The notes beneath the pieces were generated by a model. It was not told the origin of the DNA. It did no database searches and saw only the letters and a program-made list of their open reading frames with translations. Shown piece by piece: positions 1 to 7,692 of a DNA stretch of 64,000 nucleotides (the stretch's first letter is position 1; each line of letters begins with the position of its first letter). Made by a program: the position numbers and the translations under genes. This DNA comes from Pseudomonadales bacterium (GTDB lineage Bacteria; Pseudomonadota; Gammaproteobacteria; Pseudomonadales; Halieaceae): NCBI GenBank assembly GCA_024234855.1, contig JACKNN010000001.1, positions 744,001 through 808,000 on the forward strand, in the 5' to 3' direction.

Positions 1-726
1 GATATCGACCCTGGCAGTGCACAGGCAGTGGCCGGTGAACTCGCCTCACGGGGCGCGCGGTCGCTGGCGGTGCATGTGGACGTGGCCGACCTGGCGTCGG
101 TCACAGCGCTGCGTGATGCCGCCGTGGCGCACTTTGGCGCTGTACACCTGCTGTGCAATAACGCCGGTGTGTGGCTGGGGGCACTGATGCAGAAGGCCGA
201 TATCAAGGATTGGCAGTACCTGATCAACGTCAATCTCTATGGGGTAATTCACGGGGTGAAGACCTTTCTGCCGTTGCTGCTGGAGCAGGGTGAAGGCCAC
301 ATTGTGAATACCGCCTCTGTGGGTGGCCTGATTTCCGGCCCGCCGGAGGGGCTTTATACAACCACCAAGTTTGCCGTTGTCGGCCTCTCCGAGGCGCTGC
401 TGCTGGAGGTGGCGGGGCAGGGCGTCGGCGTCTCGGTCTTATGCCCGGGGTTGACCAACACCAACCTGATCACCCGGTCCTTTGCTGTGCGACCCGAATC
501 GGTCGATTCGGGCATAGATCACCAACAGCCTGCACCAGACGTGGCCAGTGGTATTTCCCCACTGGTGATGGGCCTGCAGGTACTGGATGCCGTGCGAGAG
601 GGCGGATTTTATATCATCACCCACGATGATTACCGGGACATTATCCGGATGCGCCACGATGGCATCCTCGCTGCCCTGGATGCACATGCCGCGCGTTACG
701 GTTCAACCTCGGCAACCGGGAAATGA
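1..726 (+). CDS. Short-chain dehydrogenase/reductase, 5' end outside window
   Basis: NAD(P)-dependent oxidoreductase of the classical SDR family; substrate unknown. The frame is open to base 1, so the N-terminal part with the TGxxxGIG cofactor loop is missing. Visible family marks are the acidic HVDVAD stretch, the NNAG motif, the catalytic serine region (NTASVGG) and the YTTTK active-site Tyr-Lys pair, followed by the LCPG segment. The first in-frame start-like codon, GTG at 28, is not credible as the true start because conserved SDR sequence already precedes it. The gene ends 30 nt before the next gene on the same strand, so cotranscription is possible. The family call is firm; the substrate is not predictable. 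Confidence 0.9.
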   Translation, partial: DIDPGSAQAVAGELASRGARSLAVHVDVADLASVTALRDAAVAHFGAVHLLCNNAGVWLGALMQKADIKDWQYLINVNLYGVIHGVKTFLPLLLEQGEGHIVNTASVGGLISGPPEGLYTTTKFAVVGLSEALLLEVAGQGVGVSVLCPGLTNTNLITRSFAVRPESVDSGIDHQQPAPDVASGISPLVMGLQVLDAVREGGFYIITHDDYRDIIRMRHDGILAALDAHAARYGSTSATGK

Positions 727-756
727 TCTGGTTGCGGGCTCGCCAGTGGTGAGCGG

Positions 757-2454
757 ATGACCCCCGGGGCGAGGGCGGTCGATGTCGCAAACCTGCTGTT
801 GCTGGTCGCGGCCGGTCTGCTGTTCCTGTCATTCGGCTACACCGAGATGGCCGGCTCGGATATGTGGTGGCATATCGCCGCCGGGCGCGAGCTGGTGCAG
901 ACCGGCACCCTGTGGATGGTGGATGACTGGTCCTTCACCGCCCATGGCAGGGACTGGCTCAACCACGAGTGGCTGTCAGACCTGCTCTATTACGGTTGGG
1001 TGAGCGCCTGGGGTGTGCAGAGCCTGGTCTACTGGAAGTGGCTGGTGATTGTCGCCACCTTTGTCATGCTCATGGTCGCGCTGGCGCGGGCCGGCGGCAG
1101 CCCGCTGGCGGCGCTGGTGTGTGCCGGTTTTGCCATTGCCAATGCGGCGCCCTTCCTGGATGTGCGCCCCCATCTGTACTCCCTGCTGGGCTTCAGCCTG
1201 CTGTTACTGCTGCGGCTGCGGCGCGACGCGCCCGCCTGGCTGATGGCGCTGGTGTTTATTGTCTGGGTAAACCTGCACGGCGGGTTTTTCTTCGGCCTGA
1301 TGGCCCTGGGTATCCTGCTCTTTCCCTGGCGCGAGCCCACTGTCGCGGGGGTTCGCAGCGCCCTGCTCGTCGGCGCGATATGCCTGCTGGCCAGCGCCCT
1401 CAATCCCTCCGGCCTGAAGGTGTTCCTGTACCCGCTGACCTACGCTTTCAATGAGGCCTCGCCCTTCCGGGGCATTGGCGAGTGGCTGTCGCCGTTGAAA
1501 CCCGGGGGCATCACCTCGCCCCTGTTCTTCTACCTGATGTGGCTGCCGGGGCTGGGGCTGGCGTATTTTGTGCCGGCGGTGCGGCGCGTGGTGGATGTGC
1601 CCTGGGAGGGTATTGCGCTCACTGCACTGACCCTGGCGATGGCGCTGACCAGTCGCCGCTTCATTCCCCTGTTCGGCATGTCGCTGGCACTGATGTTGTG
1701 CCCCCTGCTGGCCCTGGGGCTGCACAAACTGCGTCTCGAGCGCGCCAGCGGCGCGCTGGCACTGCTGGTGCTGGTGTATGCGCTGCTGCGCTGGTTGCCC
1801 TACCCGGTACAATCGGCACCGGCCTTTCATTACCTGACCGCCGAGTACAGCTATCCGGTGGACATGCTGGATTTCATTGAGGCCAACGGCATCGCCGGCA
1901 ATGTCTATGCGCTGTGGAACTGGGGCGGTTATATCCACTGGCGCACCGACGGCAGGCTGAAAGTGTATGTGGACGGTCGCGCCGACACCATTTATGACGG
2001 CGATACCTACCGCCGCTACCTGACAGTGCTGGGCTCCGCCCCGGGCTGGATTGACCTGGTGGCAGACAGCGGCGCTGAATATATGTTGTGGCCGCACTCC
2101 CGCGGCAAAGGCCAGGCTAAGCTGCGTGAGTTGCTGGCGACAGGGCGCTGGCAACCCGTCTACAGCGACGCGGTGTCCTGGCTGCTGGCGCGAACCGAGG
2201 CCGTGCCGGCAGCGGCGCTGCAGCCGTCGCCTCCGGGCCCCTGGCGCGACCTGTCGATCGCGACCAATAGCCATTGGGCACGGGACAGCGCCAAAGCCAT
2301 CCGCCACGCCCAGGCGGTACGCGCGGTGATGCCCTGGCACAAGGATGCCTGCCAATTGCTCGTCGATATTTACCGGGGCCGTGGCGAACAGGTCGAGGCC
2401 GAGCAGATCCTGGCCGACTGCCGCAGCTATTTTCCCTCGGCATTCCTGCGCTGA
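757..2454 (+). CDS. Polytopic membrane protein, GT-C-like, with soluble C-terminal tail
   Basis: A 565-residue inner-membrane protein with roughly ten hydrophobic segments between residues 10 and 350 and a soluble C-terminal part. The first loop has an acidic/aromatic pattern (DMWWHIAAGRELV, then DDWSF and NHEWLSD), like that of predicted GT-C fold membrane glycosyltransferases that use lipid-linked sugars. That function is inference; the composition and loop pattern are seen. The tail from about residue 490 is helical and TPR-like (AVRAVMPWHKDACQLLVDIY). No strong Shine-Dalgarno precedes the ATG. It follows the SDR gene by 30 nt and is followed by a tRNA promoter. Confidence 0.7.
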   Translation: MTPGARAVDVANLLLLVAAGLLFLSFGYTEMAGSDMWWHIAAGRELVQTGTLWMVDDWSFTAHGRDWLNHEWLSDLLYYGWVSAWGVQSLVYWKWLVIVATFVMLMVALARAGGSPLAALVCAGFAIANAAPFLDVRPHLYSLLGFSLLLLLRLRRDAPAWLMALVFIVWVNLHGGFFFGLMALGILLFPWREPTVAGVRSALLVGAICLLASALNPSGLKVFLYPLTYAFNEASPFRGIGEWLSPLKPGGITSPLFFYLMWLPGLGLAYFVPAVRRVVDVPWEGIALTALTLAMALTSRRFIPLFGMSLALMLCPLLALGLHKLRLERASGALALLVLVYALLRWLPYPVQSAPAFHYLTAEYSYPVDMLDFIEANGIAGNVYALWNWGGYIHWRTDGRLKVYVDGRADTIYDGDTYRRYLTVLGSAPGWIDLVADSGAEYMLWPHSRGKGQAKLRELLATGRWQPVYSDAVSWLLARTEAVPAAALQPSPPGPWRDLSIATNSHWARDSAKAIRHAQAVRAVMPWHKDACQLLVDIYRGRGEQVEAEQILADCRSYFPSAFLR

Positions 2455-2507
2455 TCAGCGGCTGCGGCGGGCCTGACAGACCCCGCGAATATTCTCTCTT
2501 TCCGCAG

Positions 2508-2536
2508 TTGAGCCAAACCCGGTAGCCGCTTATAAT
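2508..2536 (+). promoter_or_regulatory. Sigma-70 promoter for the tRNA-Val region
   Basis: A TTGAGC -35 box (2508-2513) and a perfect TATAAT -10 box (2531-2536) are separated by 17 bp. The tRNA-like 5' end begins 14 nt after the -10 box. A GC-rich discriminator (GCGCCCCC) follows the -10, as is common in stringently controlled stable-RNA promoters. Confidence 0.8.
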
Positions 2537-2550
2537 GCGCCCCCTTCAAC

Positions 2551-2599
<49 letters not shown>

Positions 2600-2707
2600 T
2601 TAGAGGGAAAAGGCCTGGAGACCGCGCCAATGCTGGCTTTCGGGAAGCGGCTGGAGAATAATGGAGAAAACCGGAAAAACCAATTCCGAGGCGTTAATTG
2701 AAATTTT

Positions 2708-2784
2708 AGGACTATAGCTCAGTTGGTTAGAGCGCATCCTTGACATGGATGAGGTCCCCAGTTCGAATCTGGGTAGTCCTACCA
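2708..2784 (+). tRNA. tRNA-Val (anticodon GAC)
   Basis: A complete 77-nt cloverleaf. The acceptor stem AGGACTA pairs with TAGTCCT, the D-arm is GCTC/GAGC, the anticodon stem CATCC/GGATG encloses loop TTGACAT (GAC), and the T-arm CCCAG TTCGAAT CTGGG is followed by discriminator A and encoded CCA (2782-2784). It is probably read from the promoter at 2508 through the truncated copy and ends at the hairpin at 2817. Confidence 0.97.
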
Positions 2785-2816
2785 AATACCTCTCCGGCAA
2801 CGTCCGGTAATGACAG

Positions 2817-2843
2817 AAGGCCCCTTAAAACGGGGCCTTTTTT
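2817..2843 (+). terminator. Rho-independent terminator after tRNA-Val
   Basis: An AAGGCCCC / GGGGCCTT stem (2817-2824 and 2832-2839) has a 7-nt loop and runs into a T tract (2838-2843). Confidence 0.9.
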
Positions 2844-2886
2844 GTTAATTCTGATTCTTGCAGCGTCTGATTGTTGGTTTCCACTT

Positions 2887-2914
2887 AAAATTGACCCCCC
2901 GGGGGGTCAATTTT
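2887..2914. repeat. Perfect 28-bp palindrome
   Basis: Two 14-nt arms, AAAATTGACCCCCC and its exact complement, meet with no spacer at 2900/2901. The run of six C followed by six G is unusual. It lies between the tRNA terminator and the AT-rich islet. The TTGACCCC/GGGGTCAA core resembles mobile-element termini I associate with IS21-type insertions, but no transposase is present, so it may be an end-to-end remnant or a protein-binding/hairpin site. Confidence 0.8.
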
Positions 2915-3046
2915 GGGCGGCAATCAACAGGTCGGCTATGTGCCAGCTGCGGTCCTAACGCTATGCCAGCTTTCAGGCTGATGCCACGGCTGCGCTACCA
3001 CCGCTTTCGCCTATATTGAGACATTAGCATCCTCAAATTACAGACG

Positions 3047-3072
3047 AAAAAAAGGCCCGTCATGAGGGCCTT
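3047..3072 (-). terminator. Terminator for the sorting-tail protein gene
   Basis: Read on the minus strand, an AAGGCCC / GGGCCTT stem (3072-3066 and 3058-3052) with a 7-nt loop runs into a T tract (3053-3047). It starts 21 nt after the minus-strand stop at 3094. Confidence 0.85.
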
Positions 3073-3093
3073 CTTCGCTCTTCTTGTTATTCG

Positions 3094-3744
3094 TTATGCT
3101 GTCTTACGCCTTCCTACTCCCGCCAATCCCAGAAGGGCTGAGCCGAAGAGCCATGCTGCTGCGGGGAGTGGGACGGGAGAGACGTCCCTATACATCCACG
3201 CACCAGTTGAATGGTTGGAGGTTGTAAGGTAGTCGGCACCTCTGGTCACCGACACGCGGTCCACAACCCCACCATTTGTAAATGTCAAAGTATCTAGTAC
3301 AGCTTCTTTGAAAGTATATGCTAATCCTTGGCAGCAAAATATTTGGCTTTCGCGAGTGATACCAGCGACAAAGTTAGCATAAGTCGCGCTGAAAGTGGGT
3401 CTAAAGAGTTCGAGGAAAGCTGGCGCCCAAGACGAATCGACTTCATCATAAACAAACCCACCCGCGTACGGGGTAAACTCGGATAACAATTCACCAACAT
3501 CGGTAACCGAAGCCCAGGTCCACCCCTGCATATACCATCCATTTAATTCTGTCGCCATACACTCACCAGCAGGGCAGACAGAATTGATGTCGTTCCAGCT
3601 AAGATCGGTAAATAAATCAGGCTGTGCCCACTCTCTGTCTCCGACCCTGAAGATGTCGGCGGCACCAATGGTCGCAGCGTTTACCGCTCCACTCGAGCCC
3701 GTGAACACCAATGCTGCTGTTAAAGCCTTTATGATCTTCTTCAC
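3094..3744 (-). CDS. Exported protein with VPLPA/PEP-CTERM-like sorting tail
   Basis: A 216-residue exported protein of unknown function. The GTG start at 3744 is preferred over the upstream frame extension because an AAGG box lies 9 nt before it and a normal signal peptide follows at once (KKIIKALTAALVF... ending SGAVNA). The C-terminus has the full sorting-tail layout: a VPLPAAAWLF motif, a hydrophobic helix (GSALLGLAGVG) and a basic RRK end. In exosortase systems this tail is recognised, cleaved and often glycosylated at the cell surface. No exosortase is in the window. The central part (residues 30-185) is rich in Trp, Asp and Thr with scattered Cys and matches nothing I recognise. Base composition is AT-richer than the bulk of the window. 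Confidence 0.85.
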   Translation of the reverse strand: MKKIIKALTAALVFTGSSGAVNAATIGAADIFRVGDREWAQPDLFTDLSWNDINSVCPAGECMATELNGWYMQGWTWASVTDVGELLSEFTPYAGGFVYDEVDSSWAPAFLELFRPTFSATYANFVAGITRESQIFCCQGLAYTFKEAVLDTLTFTNGGVVDRVSVTRGADYLTTSNHSTGAWMYRDVSPVPLPAAAWLFGSALLGLAGVGRRKTA

Positions 3745-3774
3745 GATAGCAATCCTTTCTGTTATTAGAACCAC

Positions 3775-4515
3775 CGCTTTTATGTAACCCGTTTTTTAAT
3801 ACAGGGATGTTGCGGACCATAGTCCCGATTCAATGACTAGGATACGGCTGGCCTCAGACTGTTTTGAGCTGTAGGATTTTGGGATTATGGTTTTTTGATC
3901 TAATGTTGAAGTGGAAGGCTGGGGTAGGTATTGAGCAGATACTCCTGTCCGAAATGCGTCGTTAGCGGCCATTTTCCCGAAAGGAATCGAGGCTAGATCA
4001 ACACCCAGTTTCCCGGTCCCTCGCAAACCCACTACCTTGGAATTGGGTATCGCTATGCGGGTCCTTTCTAGGGTTGAAGTCGGCGGGGGTCGCTGAGCGC
4101 GTCATTTTGCTAGAGACAGTACCCCGAAAATCGGCTTTCTTGTTCATGAATGGCGATAGCGAAGTCAAAAAAGGGGTATATATGGGGGTATGTATCCATA
4201 CGCAAATAATAATATCTTTCTAAATCAGATAGATGCACTTGGATGGCGTTAGAGCCTGGTCCAACGTACAAGGCCACCCCCGTCGGGGTGGCCTTTTTTA
4301 TTTTGGCGGCCCCGGTGGGTGAGAGCCGACACCGTCTCGACCCGTACACCCGCCAATCTGATCATTTTTTGATCGCTTTGGGGTTTTTGGCACCATTGTA
4401 TATGCCCACTCCTGATGACCTAATTCATAAAAAATCATAATTCATCACGCTAACTCGTCTCTTTGCGGGGTACATTTAAACACCCTGATTAGACGAACTT
4501 TTGGTGGAGGCAGCC
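3775..4515. other. 741-bp AT-rich intergenic stretch
   Basis: I see no convincing gene. The short frames here lack ribosome sites and recognisable motifs. It must contain the promoters for the minus-strand sorting-tail gene and the plus-strand response regulator, but I cannot place their boxes with confidence. A strong terminator-like hairpin lies at 4270-4299. Near 4170-4190 two copies of a GGGGTATATATGGGGGTATG-type direct repeat occur, a pattern I associate loosely with sequence upstream of tRNA-linked integrase genes. Confidence 0.5.
4270..4299 (+). terminator. Orphan terminator-like hairpin
   Basis: An 11-bp stem (AAGGCCACCCC / GGGGTGGCCTT, 4270-4280 and 4285-4295) has a CGTC tetraloop and is followed by T residues to 4299. 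No plus-strand gene ends just upstream, so either a small RNA ends here or the upstream gene has been lost. Confidence 0.75.
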
Positions 4516-5217
4516 ATGCAGAGGCGAATAGCTTACGTTGAAGATGACGAAGTAATACGCACCAACTATACAGAAATGTTGAGCGATGAAGGCTTTGATG
4601 TAACAGCTTACGCGAACAAAGAGGATGCAGTTGCTGCCTTTAAGCGGGGGCTGCCTGATCTAGCACTTCTGGATGTTTCACTTCATGGTGAGAGAGACGC
4701 CGGCTATCAGATCTGTTCCGAGCTTAGGGGTCTTTCAAACGAAGTTCCAATTATTTTCCTTACTTCCCACGATGGGGAAGTCGACAGGATATCCGGCCTG
4801 AGGGTTGGTGCAGACGACTACATTACGAAAGACTCATCTATTAACTACATTATTGTGCGCATAGAGGCTCTTTTTCGTAGATTGGATGCGGTACGTAGTT
4901 CTTATAGCGACCAAAAACAGTCAGGCACCAACGAAAATCTCCAGGGTATAAAATTGGATGAAGTCTACTCAACCGCCTTTTGGAAGGGTAAAAAAATAGA
5001 TCTGCCGTTGACTCAATTTTGGATATTGAAAGAACTCTGTACCAATCCAGGCAAAGTCCGTAGTCATAGAGATTTAATGAGAGTATCAAATATAGTAGTG
5101 GAGCCGAACACGATAGCAGCCCATGTGAAGGCCATCAGGGATGCCTTCCTCGCCGAGGACCCGGAGTTCAAATGCATTAAGACTGAACGGGGAAGAGGCT
5201 ACAGGTGGGTGTCTTAG
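4516..5217 (+). CDS. OmpR/PdsR-like DNA-binding response regulator
   Basis: A 233-residue two-component response regulator. The ATG at 4516 is preceded by GGTGGAGG with a 5-nt spacer, better than the TTG at 4501. The receiver domain covers residues 3-122: acidic pair E9/D10, phosphoacceptor D53 in LLDVSL, T83 and K105 in DDYITKD. A winged-helix DNA-binding domain covers about 145-232 and ends ERGRGYRWVS. The receiver, with its few extra residues after the phosphorylation site (LHGERDAGYQICSEL) and VGADDYITKD, resembles the PdsR-type regulators tied to dedicated sortase/PEP-CTERM systems. That match is from memory and should be searched. It converges with the kinase gene, 5 nt between stops. 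Confidence 0.85.
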   Translation: MQRRIAYVEDDEVIRTNYTEMLSDEGFDVTAYANKEDAVAAFKRGLPDLALLDVSLHGERDAGYQICSELRGLSNEVPIIFLTSHDGEVDRISGLRVGADDYITKDSSINYIIVRIEALFRRLDAVRSSYSDQKQSGTNENLQGIKLDEVYSTAFWKGKKIDLPLTQFWILKELCTNPGKVRSHRDLMRVSNIVVEPNTIAAHVKAIRDAFLAEDPEFKCIKTERGRGYRWVS

Positions 5218-5222
5218 GAACG

Positions 5223-6581
5223 CTACATCTGTGATGGCAGCGATATTGTAAATTCGGCACCACCTGGGGCACCCAGAGCGCGAGCTGAGACTTCGCCACC
5301 GTGGGCTTCGGCAATGCGTTTTACGACAAATAGGCCGAGCCCGTGATTGTGATCGGACTTTCCTGCCTTGCTCGAGATGAAGGGCTGGAATATGTCCACG
5401 TCATCTTTTAACACGTCGCCAATGTTGGAGACTTTAATGTAAGCTTTGTTGTTTTCCTTGCGCAAGGTGATTCTTATTGGATGTACATGATCGCAGTGTT
5501 CTACCGCGTTATTTACCAGCTTATCTAATGCCTGGACTAGCCGGTCGGGGTCTAATAATAGAGACAAATTTTCTTCGATTTCGAAATCGAATTGGCAGTC
5601 ACTGTACAAATTGGAATACTCATCCCTTTTGGAAATTATCAGACTGGAAATGTCGGTGACTTCCAATTTAATATTATTTAGCACCGCTTCCAGGTTAGTG
5701 GATACACTTGCTTCGTCAATTAAGCGCTTCATAAAACTTGTGCTGGTCCTGGCTCTTTCAATGTAGCTTTCCAAGGCCTCATTACTATTTTTTCGAAACA
5801 CCAGCTCCAGGGAAGAAGAAATTCCTATAAGCGAATTTTTAAGCTCATGCCTTAAGAAATCAGTGATCAGCGATAGCCATTTTGAGCGCTCTTTCTCGAT
5901 CTTTACCCTGTTATCATACTCGAATCCAAGCGCTTTCCTGTAGGCAAACCCGGAACGTTCAGATTTCTCCATTGCATGGCCAGCATAGGAGAGAACCGCG
6001 AAAAAAGTGATACTAGGCGTGATATAAAAAACCAGGATTGCGGAAGAGACTTTCCCTGTGACCATGCTTGCAGTCAATACATGGGCGAGGCAGAGCAATA
6101 GAACCAGGGGGATCGCGTTACGAATTGGTATAAGGATAAAAATATATGCAAAAAGTATTACGTGTATAAATGCCAAGTTAAAAAAAAGTACCCCGTCGGC
6201 ACTGGCTGATATCAGCATCAGAATGGAGAAGGATAAGCCGCACAGGCAGGTATTAAGCATCAGGCAATATTGCACCATTCGATAATTTGGGCTCGTTTTT
6301 GAAACTATGTAGCTAGCCACGAGTGATGGAATGAGGAGCAGCAATCTAGTCAGGAAATCGTAGTCTATGATTTCTGACGGCAGCGAATCGGAAATATATG
6401 GCATAAACCTCGCTGATGTCGCAAATAATGCAAATATCGTTACTAGTATTGTTTTTTCGATAAAAGTTTTTTTTGAGGAATACATCTCCTCCCAGAAAGT
6501 TGATTCATTAGCGTCACTCTCAAATCTAAGGAGGATGCTATTTATGCCTCTGTTTCTTGATTGGACTGGCAAGGTTTCCAT
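5223..6581 (-). CDS. Membrane sensor histidine kinase
   Basis: A 452-residue kinase. About six membrane helices span residues 43-200 with no large periplasmic domain, so the helices themselves probably sense the signal. A cytoplasmic linker leads to the dimerisation domain with phospho-accepting H245 in LRHELKNSL, then the ATP-binding domain with N357/N358 (LVNNAVEHC) and the HGLGLFVVKRIAEAHGG box near 413-429. It is the likely partner of the convergent response regulator. It is much shorter than the PdsS kinases I recall and has a different N-terminus. Codon use is AT-rich like its neighbours, which fits transfer of the whole islet. Confidence 0.9.
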   Translation of the reverse strand: METLPVQSRNRGINSILLRFESDANESTFWEEMYSSKKTFIEKTILVTIFALFATSARFMPYISDSLPSEIIDYDFLTRLLLLIPSLVASYIVSKTSPNYRMVQYCLMLNTCLCGLSFSILMLISASADGVLFFNLAFIHVILFAYIFILIPIRNAIPLVLLLCLAHVLTASMVTGKVSSAILVFYITPSITFFAVLSYAGHAMEKSERSGFAYRKALGFEYDNRVKIEKERSKWLSLITDFLRHELKNSLIGISSSLELVFRKNSNEALESYIERARTSTSFMKRLIDEASVSTNLEAVLNNIKLEVTDISSLIISKRDEYSNLYSDCQFDFEIEENLSLLLDPDRLVQALDKLVNNAVEHCDHVHPIRITLRKENNKAYIKVSNIGDVLKDDVDIFQPFISSKAGKSDHNHGLGLFVVKRIAEAHGGEVSARALGAPGGAEFTISLPSQM

Positions 6582-6948
6582 TATCGAATTTTCCCTGAAA
6601 AATTCTGTTTCGTTATAGTGGTTATTACCGTCGTATCTGTAGTAGCCAAATCCACGCTGCCCGCCTCTAGTTTTTTCTAAAAGATCGCATCAAGGACACT
6701 CGAAGTTCAAGTCGGGTTGGGAGTCTTGAGGCTGACATGGCCGCTGCGAAATTCTGAATATTATTGATCCAACTGGAATTGAGTCAATTGCCGTGTGTTC
6801 ATACGAATTCATAGTTTCTAATACTCGGCCGACTTTCCTTGCAAACAGTTTCATTTTCAAAAGAGCAGTATTTAACCGTGGTTGGTTCATACAGTTTTCT
6901 TTAGAGCCACTGAAGAAATTATCTGAAATTTTGAAAAGGGACTATCTC
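6582..6948. other. 367-bp intergenic region upstream of the kinase and lipoprotein genes
   Basis: Divergent control region between the minus-strand kinase and the plus-strand lipoprotein gene. It is AT-rich. I see no tRNA, no repeat and no credible small gene. The frame upstream of 6949 is open for 52 codons, but its product has no signal peptide and no family resemblance. Confidence 0.5.
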
Positions 6949-7554
6949 ATGAAAAACACTATCAAGCACAATCATGGTCTGGTTAAAAAGTCCGTTGCAT
7001 TCGCCTCGATACTTACGATTACCGGCGCGTCATTGCTTATGAGCGGGTGCGCCACCCCCAAACTGAGTGACTCGCTCTACAGAGTCTCGGAAGTTGGTGT
7101 ATCGAAGCAAACACTAAGGTGCCGCGTGCTTGAAGTTCGAGAGGTGGCAATTCGCGATGACGAGCGGGACGCTGAGGGAACTGGGCTTTTTGGGGCAATG
7201 GTTGGCGGTATCGTGGGAGCAACCCTGGGTAACTCTGTCGGGAATGGCTTGACCAATCTGCTTGCTACGGAAGTTGCAGCTGCTGCTGGAGTGGCTGCCG
7301 GGGGTATCGCGGGTTCAAAAATTGGCGACAAGATGAGCGAGAGAAGTGGCCTTGAATACTCAATAATACTGACTTCAGGCGAGGAGAGGACGCTAGTCCA
7401 GGAATTTCTGCCCGCGGATCGAGTGCTCGCGGTCAATGACAGCTGCAGGCTTCAGGTCGCCTCGGACGGCAGGAATCGGGTGCTGCCTGCTGAGCATCTT
7501 CCAACCGAAGTCTATGCACCAAAAACCACTGCTTTAGTACAGTTACCGCGTTAA
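6949..7554 (+). CDS. Glycine-zipper outer-membrane lipoprotein
   Basis: A 201-residue predicted lipoprotein. The ATG at 6949 has AAAAGGGA 7 nt upstream. It begins a signal peptide ending in the lipobox LLMSGC, with the acylated Cys near residue 34. Residues about 80-130 form a double glycine zipper (GAMVGGIVGATLGNSVGNG, then AAAGVAAGGIAGSKIGDKM), as in SlyB/Rick_17kDa-type outer-membrane lipoproteins. Such proteins stabilise the outer membrane, and many respond to envelope stress through two-component systems, so control by the neighbouring kinase is conceivable but unproven. Confidence 0.85.
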   Translation: MKNTIKHNHGLVKKSVAFASILTITGASLLMSGCATPKLSDSLYRVSEVGVSKQTLRCRVLEVREVAIRDDERDAEGTGLFGAMVGGIVGATLGNSVGNGLTNLLATEVAAAAGVAAGGIAGSKIGDKMSERSGLEYSIILTSGEERTLVQEFLPADRVLAVNDSCRLQVASDGRNRVLPAEHLPTEVYAPKTTALVQLPR

Positions 7555-7692
7555 TTTTCTGCACGAGTAAGTACCAATGCTTCGTCACAGGCCCCGCAGC
7601 CTTGCGGCCGCGGGGCAGCGCATTTTCTCCGGGGCACAAAGTCGGTGCTTTAATGAAACGTGATCGGATATGGTGGTCGCCGGCCGAAGCTC

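Noticed and set aside
1204..2355. Long minus-strand frame opposite the membrane protein gene
   Set aside because: Gln/Arg/His-rich shadow of a GC-rich gene, with no ribosome site or motifs.
2600..2800. Minus-strand frame reading GLPRFELGTSSMSRMRSNQ across the tRNA
   Set aside because: It is the antisense translation of tRNA-Val, a well-known false protein in databases.
3796..4032. Possible small minus-strand gene upstream of the sorting-tail gene
   Set aside because: No ribosome site, no signal peptide and no recognisable pattern.
4110..4349. Possible small minus-strand gene in the AT-rich gap
   Set aside because: It runs through the strong hairpin at 4270-4299, has no ribosome site and matches no family.
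7592..7615. GC-rich hairpin after the lipoprotein gene as a terminator
   Set aside because: The CCCCGC/GCGGGG stem has a long loop and no T tract on either side.
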